Positions 9,162 to 16,672 of a stretch of DNA of 64,000 bases are shown here, piece after piece (within the stretch, counting starts at the first letter, position 1; every line of letters starts with the position of its first letter). The notes beneath the pieces were generated by a model that ran no database searches, was not told the DNA's origin, and saw only the letters and a program-made list of their open reading frames with translations. Both the position numbers and the translations under genes were made by a program. Source of the stretch: Alphaproteobacteria bacterium (GTDB taxonomy: Bacteria > Pseudomonadota > Alphaproteobacteria > Rhodobacterales > Rhodobacteraceae); NCBI GenBank assembly GCA_030148665.1, contig JASBSZ010000047.1, forward strand, positions 124,001 through 188,000. Reading direction: 5' to 3'.

Positions 9162-9938
9162 TTACTCCTGAAAAATGGCGACGGCACGGGTAAACCCGGC
9201 GGATGCGCCCTTGATCTTGTAGGGAAAGCACGAAATTTCAAACCCGGTCGGCGGCAGATCTTCCAGATTGGTCAGCTTTTCGATGTGGCAATAGCCGATC
9301 TCCATGCCCGCGCGATGCCCCTCCCAGATGATCGAGGCATCCTGCGTGCGCGCATATTCCCGCGCGGTCAGCGGAAAGGGCGCATCCCAGCTCCAGGCGT
9401 CGGTGCCGGTCACCCGCACCCCGCGTTCCAGCAGGTACAGCGTCGCCTCGCGCCCCATGCCACAGCCCTTGACCAGATAATCCGGCTGCCCGTAACAGGC
9501 CCCGGCCGAGGTGTTGACCACGACGATATCCAGCGGCTGCAGCTCGTGCCCGATGCGGGCCAGCTCGGCCTCGACATCGGCGGCGGTGACCACATAACCG
9601 TCATCGAAATGGCGGAAATCCAGCTTGACGCCGGGGTTCAGGCACCATTCCAGCGGCACCTCGTCAATGGTGATGGCGCGCTCGCCGTTGTTCATGGTCG
9701 AATGATAATGCCAGGGCGCATCCAGATGCGTGCCGTTATGGGTGGCAATCTGCAACATCTCGATCGCCCAGCCCTCGCCACCCGGCAGATCCTCGGGGCT
9801 CAGCCCCTCGAAAAACGAACAGACCTGCTCGGCCGTCTGCTTGTGGTCCATATAGGTGATCTTTGGCAGCATGATTTCGGGATCCGACACGATCCCCGTT
9901 TCCAGCGGCACCGACAGATCGACATAACGACGCGCCAT
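9162..9938 (-). CDS. Cyclase / kynurenine-formamidase-like metal hydrolase
   Basis: A 258-residue protein of the cyclase family (PF04199). The family metal motif is plain in THNGTHLDAPWHYHS (HxGTHxDxPxH), and the N-terminus RYVDLSVPLETG is typical. Known relatives hydrolyse N-formylkynurenine or isatin-type amides, or act as polyketide cyclases. It is translated immediately before the FAH-family gene (4-bp gap), so they probably act in sequence on one substrate. The start is the ATG at 9938; upstream on this strand lies the Rhodobacteraceae repeat at 10026-10073. The exact substrate is unknown. Confidence 0.85.
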   Translation of the reverse strand: MARRYVDLSVPLETGIVSDPEIMLPKITYMDHKQTAEQVCSFFEGLSPEDLPGGEGWAIEMLQIATHNGTHLDAPWHYHSTMNNGERAITIDEVPLEWCLNPGVKLDFRHFDDGYVVTAADVEAELARIGHELQPLDIVVVNTSAGACYGQPDYLVKGCGMGREATLYLLERGVRVTGTDAWSWDAPFPLTAREYARTQDASIIWEGHRAGMEIGYCHIEKLTNLEDLPPTGFEISCFPYKIKGASAGFTRAVAIFQE

Positions 9939-10025
9939 GCGTGATTTCCTCCCTCTTGTTCACGGCTTTGGCCCTTCATACCACCTGCCCACGGGGCACA
10001 CCATCGCCCCAAAGGTCACGCCCTG

Positions 10026-10073
10026 CTTCTTCTTTGTACAAATACGTCCGGGGGTGCGGGGGCTGGCCCCCGC
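10026..10073 (-). repeat. Rhodobacteraceae intergenic hairpin/AAGAAGAAG element, copy 1
   Basis: The core CTTCTTCTTTGTACAAATAC (10026-10045) is followed by a hairpin GCGGGGGC-TG-GCCCCCGC (10056-10073). On the minus strand this reads hairpin, then a CCCCCGG tract, then GTATTTG...AAAGAAGAAG. The same architecture recurs at 34208-34265 and in shortened form at three other places in the window. Confidence 0.75.
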
Positions 10074-10138
10074 TCATGCAACCGCTGCAGCAGGCATTTC
10101 CCCTTGAACCCCTGGCACGCTCGCGGCAGAAACAGCCC

Positions 10139-10735
10139 ATGGCCAAGCTCTATTTCCACTACTCCACCATGAATGCCGGCAAGTCCACGGTGCTGCTGCA
10201 GGCGTCGCACAACTACCGCGAACGCGGCATGGATACCTATCTGCTGACGGCAAGGCTCGACACCCGCGCGGGTGAGGGCAGGATTGCCTCGCGCATCGGC
10301 ATCGGCTGCGAGGCCGACATGTTCGACACCGATTCAGACCTGTTCGAAATGCTGCGCACGCGCACCCGAAAGGGCACTGTGGCCTGCGTTTTCGTGGACG
10401 AGGCCCAGTTTCTGACCCCCGACCAGGTCTGGCAACTGGCGCGTGCCGTCGATGATCTGAACCTGCCGGTCATGTGCTATGGCCTGCGTGTCGATTTCCG
10501 GGGCGAACTGTTCCCCGGCTCGGCCACGCTGCTGGCCATTGCCGACGAAATGCGCGAGGTGCGCACCATCTGTTTCTGCGGGAAAAAGGCCACCATGGTC
10601 GTGCGCCAGGGCCCCGACGGCAAGGTGCTGCGCGAGGGCGCGCAGGTGCAGATCGGCGGCAACGAAACCTATGTCACCATGTGCCGCAAACACTGGCGCG
10701 AGGCCATCGGCGACCGCCAGCCAGGTCGCGGCTGA
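10139..10735 (+). CDS. tdk: Thymidine kinase (TK1 type)
   Basis: A 198-residue type II thymidine kinase, the usual length. P-loop: STMNAGKSTVLLQ at residues ~8-20; Walker-B-like VFVDEAQFL; a Cys pair CFCGKK of the structural zinc site; and the thymidine-binding lasso region with GNETYVTMCRKHW near the C-terminus. It phosphorylates thymidine with ATP for pyrimidine salvage. The start at 10139 (MAKLYFHYS) matches the family; the ribosome-binding site is weak. It is convergent with the large secreted-repeat gene, 15 bp apart. Confidence 0.93.
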   Translation: MAKLYFHYSTMNAGKSTVLLQASHNYRERGMDTYLLTARLDTRAGEGRIASRIGIGCEADMFDTDSDLFEMLRTRTRKGTVACVFVDEAQFLTPDQVWQLARAVDDLNLPVMCYGLRVDFRGELFPGSATLLAIADEMREVRTICFCGKKATMVVRQGPDGKVLREGAQVQIGGNETYVTMCRKHWREAIGDRQPGRG

Positions 10736-10750
10736 CGATCGCCGCCATAT

Positions 10751-12367
10751 TCACGGTGCCCAGGTGGTGTAACCCAGCTTGACCTTGTTTCCTGCATAGC
10801 CATTGACGCGGAACTGGCTGATCCTTCCGGCATTTGTCCTGACGCAGACATAGGTCCCTACAGGCATCGTCCATAACGACAGGGCGCCGCTGGAATAGGC
10901 GGCAACACGGCAGCCGGCGTAACCGCGCGCTGTCCCGCTACCCAGCGAGAAACGCGCGCCATTGACCGGAACCAGGTTCCTGAGCGCCGGATTCGGCGAA
11001 CGATACCAGATATCTGCACCGGCACTACCAATGGCGCCATTGTCCAGATTGGCACGCCCCCCTCGTGGAAGCAGGATCAGCCCCGTCGAAACGGTCACCG
11101 GCGGGCCCGGCGGCGGCGTAGCCCCGACATAGACCTTCAGCGAGGCCGCCCGATCGTTGATCGCCGCGCCCAGAAGCGTGCGATTCGTGGTGACATCCCG
11201 GCAGAGCCCCGCCAGATTTGGCAGTCTGCACAGCCGCGCCCTGGCCCCTCCGAACAGCCGGACAGATGAAATCCGGTTGCGGAACGTCGTTCCCAGCACG
11301 GTTGTGGTCCCCGGTCCACGGCAGAACCGTGCGCCGGTATAGTTGGCGCCGGTATAGAAACATGCCCGCGCCGTGGGCGGCGGCGGTGGGGGCGGCGGAG
11401 GAGGTGCACCGACATATACCCTCAACGAAGCCGCACGATCATTGATCGTTGCACTCAGAACCGGGCGATTCCCGGTGATGTCGCGACACAGACCGGCAAG
11501 ATTCGGCAGTCGGCACAAACGGGCACGGGCAGCACCAAACACGCGCACCGATGAAATGCGGTTGCGGAAAGTCGCATTCAGAACATTCACGACCCCCGGA
11601 CCACGACAGAAACTCGCCCCCGTATAATTTGTCCCCGTGTAGAAACATACCCGGTTGGAGGTGGGCGGCGGTGTGGGCGTCGGCGCCGTTCCGGTGAACA
11701 CGATCACCGATGCCGCACGGTCATTGATCGCCGCGCCCAGCACCGGCCGATCCGAAGGTATCTCCTGGCAATAGCCTGCCAGATTTGGCAGGCGACACAG
11801 CTTGGCCTTGGCCCCTCCGTAAAGACGTACCGACGAAATACGGTTGCGGAAGGTGGCGTTAAAGCTGTTGATCGTTCCCAGTCCGGTGCAGAATTCCGCG
11901 CCGGTATAATTTGGCCCGGTATAAAAGCACGCCTTTTCGGCCGCCGGTGGCGTGGGTGCAGGCGTCGCGATGGTCACGTCACCGCAGGTCAGGGCCAGCC
12001 CGGGACGGCCTGAACCGTCGATAGTCACCTTCAGCTTGCAATCCGGGTTGCCAGCCGAACCCGAGCCTCCCCCGGATCCGCCACCCGAGCCTCCTCCACC
12101 ACCGGTAACGGGCGCCAGATAGCGCGAGCTGACCCATCCATTCGGCCCCGACTGGTAAATGTAGCACCAGCCATTGTCGGCGCATTCTCCGACCTGCACC
12201 ACCTCGCCGGGGTCCAGTGAGTCGACAACGCCGAAACCGGTTCCCGGCCCGGCGCGCACATTGAGTGTGGTTGTGGCCGACGCTTCAAGCGCAAGAGAGC
12301 CGGACGCCGAGGCAAGAGCCGCCACCATGGCGAAAAGGATCGCCGCCAAGAACTGAAATACACGCAT
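10751..12367 (-). CDS. Secreted SH3b + triple beta/gamma-crystallin-like (I36-type) repeat protein
   Basis: 538 residues: signal peptide (~1-27), bacterial SH3 domain (~28-86, GWCYIYQSGPNGWVSSRYL), Gly/Ser linker, a short Cys-containing region, three ~79-residue repeats (147-225, 240-318, 335-413) joined by Pro-rich linkers, and a unique C-terminal domain (~427-538). Each repeat reads CFYTG.NYTG..FC, then TFRNRISSVR, CRLPNLAG.C and INDRAAS. The pattern resembles beta/gamma-crystallin or peptidase-inhibitor I36 modules, often Ca-binding or disulfide-stabilised. The ATG at 12367 sits behind AGGAGGT. It is probably an envelope or extracellular binding protein; the ligand is unknown. Confidence 0.82.
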   Translation of the reverse strand: MRVFQFLAAILFAMVAALASASGSLALEASATTTLNVRAGPGTGFGVVDSLDPGEVVQVGECADNGWCYIYQSGPNGWVSSRYLAPVTGGGGGSGGGSGGGSGSAGNPDCKLKVTIDGSGRPGLALTCGDVTIATPAPTPPAAEKACFYTGPNYTGAEFCTGLGTINSFNATFRNRISSVRLYGGAKAKLCRLPNLAGYCQEIPSDRPVLGAAINDRAASVIVFTGTAPTPTPPPTSNRVCFYTGTNYTGASFCRGPGVVNVLNATFRNRISSVRVFGAARARLCRLPNLAGLCRDITGNRPVLSATINDRAASLRVYVGAPPPPPPPPPPTARACFYTGANYTGARFCRGPGTTTVLGTTFRNRISSVRLFGGARARLCRLPNLAGLCRDVTTNRTLLGAAINDRAASLKVYVGATPPPGPPVTVSTGLILLPRGGRANLDNGAIGSAGADIWYRSPNPALRNLVPVNGARFSLGSGTARGYAGCRVAAYSSGALSLWTMPVGTYVCVRTNAGRISQFRVNGYAGNKVKLGYTTWAP

Positions 12368-12444
12368 GCCAACCTCCTGAAACAGGCCTCGGATCCCTCT
12401 GAGTCCGCCCGAAAAAACAAATCTATGGAAAAATGATACTACCA

Positions 12445-12461
12445 TTTGCCTTTTCGGCAAA
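12445..12461 (-). terminator. Small hairpin after boxR
   Basis: TTTGCC (12445-12450), loop TTTTC, GGCAAA (12456-12461), just downstream of the boxR stop on the minus strand. It has no adjacent U-run (a T-rich patch follows about 11 nt later), so this is a weak terminator candidate. Confidence 0.35.
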
Positions 12462-12469
12462 GCGCGGCG

Positions 12470-13393
12470 TCAGGCCTGTTGCAGGAAATTGGCACGAATC
12501 ACATCCAGCAGGGCCTGGAGGCTTTCCTGCTGGGTCGTGTTGGACGTATCGACATGCGCCAGCGCCTTGGCATACAGCGACTCGCGGCTGGAGAGGATGC
12601 GCTTGAGATCGGCCATCGCATCCGGGTTGCCGATCATCGGCCTTTCATCCCCCTGCCCCTGAACCCTGGCCATGTGTTCCTCGGGCAGCGCCTTCAGCCA
12701 GATCGCGCTGTAGTGGCGCAGGAAATAGTTGTAGGTCTGGGGTTCGGACACGATCCCACCTGCAACCGCTAGTATCAGGTTCTCATGGGTCGCGACGATC
12801 CGCTCGAGGGCCTGGCGTTCAAGCCTGCGATACCCCTCTTGCCCGTAGAGCGAGAACACCTCGTTCACCGGCATGCCGCTGGCTGCCTCGATTTCGTCGT
12901 TCAACTCCAGGAAGGGCAGGTCCAGCTCGGCCGCGGCCAGGCGGCCAAGGGTCGATTTTCCAGCGCCGCGCAACCCGATCAGCGCAATGCGCCCGGCCCG
13001 GCTGACCTCGGGCGGCTGGGATTCGAGAATCTTCAGCACCTGCTGTCTCTGATCACTGGTCGCGTTGTCGAAAAGGTAGCGCGCCATCGCAGCCTCGGAC
13101 CCCCAGGGATCGTGCCGCGACACCAGCCATTCGATGCTGAAATCCAGCGCCGCGGCAATCTTCAGCAGCAGCGCGATCGAGATGTTGCCCTTGCCGGCCT
13201 CCAGCTGCGCCAGATAGCGCGGCGAAACACCCGATATCTCGGACAGTTCGCGCCGCGACATCCCCTTGCGGGCCCGTACCGCGCGCACCCTTTCACCGAC
13301 CATGCGCAGAAATGATGCGGTCGCGGCCTCGTCGATGCGCCCCATCTGGCCCAGGGGCGTCACATGTCCGCTGAACGTCACGATTTCGCTCAT
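12470..13393 (-). CDS. boxR: BoxR/BzdR-type transcriptional regulator (HTH + shikimate-kinase-like)
   Basis: 307 residues. An XRE-type helix-turn-helix (RVRAVRARKGMSRRELSEIS...YLAQLEAGKGN, residues ~35-90) is fused to a shikimate-kinase-like domain with an intact P-loop (IGLRGAGKSTLGRLAA, ~155-170). This fusion is diagnostic of BzdR/BoxR, repressors that release DNA on binding benzoyl-CoA; the kinase fold is the effector sensor. It is the last gene of the box locus. TGCA-type operator candidates lie within ~65 bp upstream of its ATG (13393), suggesting autoregulation. An upstream in-frame ATG at 13432 would overlap an operator-like element and is less likely. Confidence 0.93.
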   Translation of the reverse strand: MSEIVTFSGHVTPLGQMGRIDEAATASFLRMVGERVRAVRARKGMSRRELSEISGVSPRYLAQLEAGKGNISIALLLKIAAALDFSIEWLVSRHDPWGSEAAMARYLFDNATSDQRQQVLKILESQPPEVSRAGRIALIGLRGAGKSTLGRLAAAELDLPFLELNDEIEAASGMPVNEVFSLYGQEGYRRLERQALERIVATHENLILAVAGGIVSEPQTYNYFLRHYSAIWLKALPEEHMARVQGQGDERPMIGNPDAMADLKRILSSRESLYAKALAHVDTSNTTQQESLQALLDVIRANFLQQA

Positions 13394-13415
13394 CACTGCC
13401 CTTCCCTGCCGCGTG

Positions 13416-13431
13416 TGCGAAATATAATGCA
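13416..13431. promoter_or_regulatory. Operator-like inverted repeat upstream of boxR (weaker)
   Basis: TGTGC...GCACA (outer arms 13414-13418 and 13429-13433) contains TGCG-N8-TGCA. The spacing differs from the N6 of the other BoxR-like sites, so it is either a diverged site or part of the promoter (AATATAAT looks like a -10). Confidence 0.4.
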
Positions 13432-13442
13432 CAACGGCAACA

Positions 13443-13456
13443 TGAACAATACTGCA
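13443..13456. promoter_or_regulatory. Predicted BoxR operator upstream of boxR
   Basis: TGAACAATACTGCA matches the site at 18454-18467 (TGCACTATACTGCA) in 12 of 14 positions, with one full TGCA half-site and N6 spacing. It lies between the thioesterase stop and the boxR start, about 50 bp upstream of the boxR ATG. Confidence 0.6.
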
Positions 13457-13477
13457 GACACCCGCGCCGGATTCCTG

Positions 13478-13912
13478 TCAGAGGGTCTCGAGAATTGCCA
13501 GCAGATCATCAGGCGGGCGCCGCGATTTCAGGGTTTTCGATTCCACGAAAACCGACACGAATTCGCCCTCGAAACACAACACCCCGTCCTGCCGCCCGGC
13601 CACCCAGTGCCGGATAGAACTGTTGCCCAGCGCCAGCAGCCGGACCTCGCATTCCAGCGCATGCCGCGGGGTGACGGGCGAACGGAAATTCAGGCTCATA
13701 TGCACGAAAGGGGTGCCAAAACCGCGATCAACGTTCAACTCGTACCAATCCGGGCCAACGCATTCCTGCCACCAGGCATCGATCGCCTCAAGCGCCCAAT
13801 AGGGGATGCGTCCGGTGAAGGCGATGCGCGCAGGGTCGCAATCGGCCCAGCCCACCCGCATGACATGGCAAAACCGCTTGCGGGGCGCGCCCTGTTCAGT
13901 AGGTTTCGACAT
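13478..13912 (-). CDS. Hotdog thioesterase of the box locus (4-hydroxybenzoyl-CoA thioesterase family)
   Basis: A 144-residue single hotdog domain. The segment VGWADCDPARIAFTGRIP corresponds to the 4HBT-type active-site helix with its catalytic Asp. Length and sequence fit acyl-CoA thioesterases found in aerobic benzoyl-CoA clusters, which probably hydrolyse benzoyl-CoA or dead-end CoA esters to free the CoA pool. The ATG at 13912 lies inside the end of boxA (17-bp overlap), so translation is coupled to boxA. The substrate is inferred from the context only. Confidence 0.85.
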   Translation of the reverse strand: MSKPTEQGAPRKRFCHVMRVGWADCDPARIAFTGRIPYWALEAIDAWWQECVGPDWYELNVDRGFGTPFVHMSLNFRSPVTPRHALECEVRLLALGNSSIRHWVAGRQDGVLCFEGEFVSVFVESKTLKSRRPPDDLLAILETL

Positions 13913-15086
13913 GATAGCGCCCTTCCTCGCGCATGCGGTCGCGAATCTCGGCCCAGTTCAGGCCGGACGCGCGCGCGATATCGTTGAACGCCTCTTCCAC
14001 GCCGCGCTCCATCGCCTTGAGGCCGCACAGATAGATATGCGTGCGCGCATCCCCCAGCATCGCCGCCAGCGCCTCGCCATCCTGGCGCAGGCGGTCCTGC
14101 ACATAGGTCTTTTCCGCGCCGTCCACGCGGGAAAAGGCGAAATGTTTTTCCAGAAACTCCTGCGGCACCTTCCCCAATGGCCCGAAATAGGGCAGCGAAT
14201 TCGGGCTGCGGGCGCCGAAAAACAGCTTCATCCGGCCATTTACCGTGGGCATCACGCGTTGCCTGCGCATGGTAAACGCACGAAACGGCGCACTGCCGGT
14301 ACCGGTGCATATCATCACGAGGCGCGCCTCGGGGTCATCGGGCAGCAGAAAGGTTGCCCCGTAAGGCCCGGTCACCAGCACCTCGTCGCCGCGGCCAAGG
14401 TCGCACACATAGTTCGAACAAACGCCACCCTGCACCCGCTTGACCGTCAGCGACAGGTTGTTGGTGCTGGGCCGCTCGCCATCGCGGGGGCTGGACACGG
14501 AATAAAGCCGCGGCATATGGGGCCGGCCCTGCGCATCCTCGCCCGGCGGGATGATGCCGATGGTCTGGCCTTCCAGTATGGGGAAATGGCCGGGGCCAAG
14601 GTCAAGGATGATATGGCGCACGTCATTGTCGCTACCCGCGGCGGTCAGACGAAAATTGCCCTGCACCCGCGCCTTCAGCGGGTTTTCAAGCCCGTGCAGA
14701 TTGACCGTCGGTTTCGCTGCCGAGGCCGGCGCGCGCGCCACACCGCCTGCCCCCTGATGGGCCTCGGCCAGCAGCGCCGCAATGGCATCGTCCAGCGCCT
14801 CGCTGTCGGCCTCGCCTTGATCCGCGGCAATCTCCTGCTGCTCGGGCAGCTCCATCCATTCAAGCTGTTCTTCAAGGCTGTAGGGCGTCGCCACCACCCG
14901 CCAGTTGTCGATCGCACCGGTCGGGCACGGCCCGATACAGGCCATCTGCCCGTCGCAGATCGCGACATCCACCACCACATTATCGTCGTTGAAGGTGATC
15001 GCCTCTTTCGGGCAGGCCTCGACGCAGGCGTGGCACCGGATACAGATTTCCGGGTCGATCAGATGTTGCTTGAGGGGTTTGTTCAC
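13896..15086 (-). CDS. boxA: Benzoyl-CoA 2,3-epoxidase reductase component BoxA
   Basis: 396 residues: an N-terminal ferredoxin domain, a linker, then a ferredoxin-NADP reductase-like module (PRLYSVSSP for FAD, MICTGTGSAPFRAF for NADPH). It passes electrons from NADPH to BoxB. The first cluster motif CIRCHACVEACP (C15-C25) is complete. The second, CDGQMACIGPCP (C44-C54), has Gln where the second Cys is expected, so that cluster has three Cys ligands. I take GTG at 15086 as start: it has GGAGGG upstream and gives the family's short N-terminus before KQHLIDPEICIRC. ATG at 15101 or 15137 is possible. Confidence 0.93.
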   Translation of the reverse strand: MNKPLKQHLIDPEICIRCHACVEACPKEAITFNDDNVVVDVAICDGQMACIGPCPTGAIDNWRVVATPYSLEEQLEWMELPEQQEIAADQGEADSEALDDAIAALLAEAHQGAGGVARAPASAAKPTVNLHGLENPLKARVQGNFRLTAAGSDNDVRHIILDLGPGHFPILEGQTIGIIPPGEDAQGRPHMPRLYSVSSPRDGERPSTNNLSLTVKRVQGGVCSNYVCDLGRGDEVLVTGPYGATFLLPDDPEARLVMICTGTGSAPFRAFTMRRQRVMPTVNGRMKLFFGARSPNSLPYFGPLGKVPQEFLEKHFAFSRVDGAEKTYVQDRLRQDGEALAAMLGDARTHIYLCGLKAMERGVEEAFNDIARASGLNWAEIRDRMREEGRYHVETY

Positions 15087-15123
15087 CCGACCCTCCACCA
15101 TTGCCCACCGGTCACGACCGGCC

Positions 15124-15165
15124 GCAGGGGGCACCACACCCCCTGCTTCTTCTTTGCAGAAATAC
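15124..15165 (-). repeat. Rhodobacteraceae AAGAAGAAG element, copy 2
   Basis: A hairpin GCAGGGGG (15124-15131) / CCCCCTGC (15139-15146) runs directly into the core cttcttctttgcagaaatac (15146-15165), between the boxB stop and the boxA start. Confidence 0.7.
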
Positions 15166-15199
15166 TCATTTTCCGCCAGAGGCTACCGAACGCTCGGCC

Positions 15200-16651
15200 T
15201 CAGGCCATGTGCAGCTGCACATATTCGAAATCGCCCGGCTTGTTGTCGATCCCCACACGCGGAGGCGCGATCCAGTCGGCATATTTGCCCGCCTCCCAAC
15301 AGGGTTTCATCAGCGAGGCGATGAAATCGCCATCCTCCTTGGAGGGCAGCCATTCATCGCGGCGCGCGGCCCATTCCTCGGGGGTGATGACCTCGCCCTC
15401 GGGGGTAATCGGCGCGCCGGTATAGGTGCCGATCTGCCGGTGAAAGCCCTCATGCGGGAGCGTCAGTTCGAAATCGAAACCGTGTTTCTTGATGATCGCG
15501 TTCCAGCGCTTGACCCCGCCCAGCGCGTCGCGGCTGTAATCGTCGCGCAGCCGCATGTTGATGGCGGTCAGCGCCGGCACCTCTTTCACCACAATCTTGC
15601 CGTCGGTGAATTCCGACACCGGATAGGTGGCATCCCGCAGGCGGTGATCGTCGTCGATCTTGTTCTCGCGATAGCGCCCCTTGATGCCCGCGTTAAAGGC
15701 ATTGGCGGCATTGGTCGAAACCTCGGAACCGAACAGATCAAGCGACAGCGTGTAATGCAGGTTCAGCTTTTTCTGGATCGTCGGCAGGTCGATCACCCCC
15801 AGGTCGCGCACGCGCCCGATATCGGTCGGATCATCGATGCCCGCCTCGCGCATGCGCTCGCAGGTTTTCTGGATCGTCCGCCCGACGCCGGTTTCGCCCA
15901 CAAACATGTGATGCGCCTCTTCCGTCAGCATGAAGCGGCAGGTGCGCGACAGCGGGTCAAAGCCCGACTGCGCCAGGCTTTCCAGCTGCATCTTGCCATC
16001 GCGGTCGGTGAAATAGGTGAACATGAAGAATGACAGCCAGTCGGGCGTTTCCTCGTTGAAGGCGCCCAGCATGCGCGGCTTTTCGTCCGAACCCGAGCGC
16101 CGCTGCAACAGCTCGGCGCTTTCCTCGCGCCCGTCGCGGCCGAAATATTTCTGAAGGATATAGACCATCGCCCACAGGTGGCGGGCCTCTTCCACATTCA
16201 CCTGAAACAGGTTGCGCATGTCATACAGGCTGGGCGCGGTCTTGCCCAGAAAGCGCTGCTGTTCCACGCTGGCGGGCTCGGTATCGCCCTGGATCACCAC
16301 CAGACGGCGCAGCATGGAACGGTATTCTCCGGGCACCTCTTGCCAGGCGGGTTCGCCATAATGTTCGCCACAGGGGATGATGCGCCCCTCGACCTGCGGG
16401 GCCAGCAGGATGCCCCAGCGATATTCGGGCATGCGCACATAATCGAATTTCGCCCAGCCCTTGGGATCGACGCTGACAGCGGTGCGCAGATAGACAAGGC
16501 TTTCCTGAAACCCGTCGGGCCCCTGCCCCTTCCACCAGTCGAGATAGCCGGGGTGCCATTTTTCCAGCGCCTTCAGCACGCGGCGGTCGCTGGACAGGCC
16601 CACATTGTTGGGGATTTGGGTGTCATAGCTGACATTGATCGTATCGGACAT
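15200..16651 (-). CDS. boxB: Benzoyl-CoA 2,3-epoxidase subunit BoxB
   Basis: A 483-residue di-iron oxygenase component that converts benzoyl-CoA to its 2,3-epoxide with O2 and electrons from BoxA. Carboxylate/His ligand motifs are visible: EEARH at 154-158 and EEAHH at 244-248, the expected pair of the class I-like di-iron four-helix bundle. Length matches the family. The ATG at 16651 follows AGGAGGAAA. It lies 21 bp downstream of boxC and upstream of boxA, the usual boxC-B-A arrangement and likely one transcript. Confidence 0.96.
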   Translation of the reverse strand: MSDTINVSYDTQIPNNVGLSSDRRVLKALEKWHPGYLDWWKGQGPDGFQESLVYLRTAVSVDPKGWAKFDYVRMPEYRWGILLAPQVEGRIIPCGEHYGEPAWQEVPGEYRSMLRRLVVIQGDTEPASVEQQRFLGKTAPSLYDMRNLFQVNVEEARHLWAMVYILQKYFGRDGREESAELLQRRSGSDEKPRMLGAFNEETPDWLSFFMFTYFTDRDGKMQLESLAQSGFDPLSRTCRFMLTEEAHHMFVGETGVGRTIQKTCERMREAGIDDPTDIGRVRDLGVIDLPTIQKKLNLHYTLSLDLFGSEVSTNAANAFNAGIKGRYRENKIDDDHRLRDATYPVSEFTDGKIVVKEVPALTAINMRLRDDYSRDALGGVKRWNAIIKKHGFDFELTLPHEGFHRQIGTYTGAPITPEGEVITPEEWAARRDEWLPSKEDGDFIASLMKPCWEAGKYADWIAPPRVGIDNKPGDFEYVQLHMA

Positions 16652-16672
16652 GTTTTCCTCCTGTGGCGGCCG

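Noticed and set aside
13806-15425. Long open frame on the plus strand opposite boxA
   Set aside because: High-GC shadow of boxA/boxB. The translation is rich in His/Arg/Pro/Gln with no family pattern, while the opposite strand encodes a clear BoxA.
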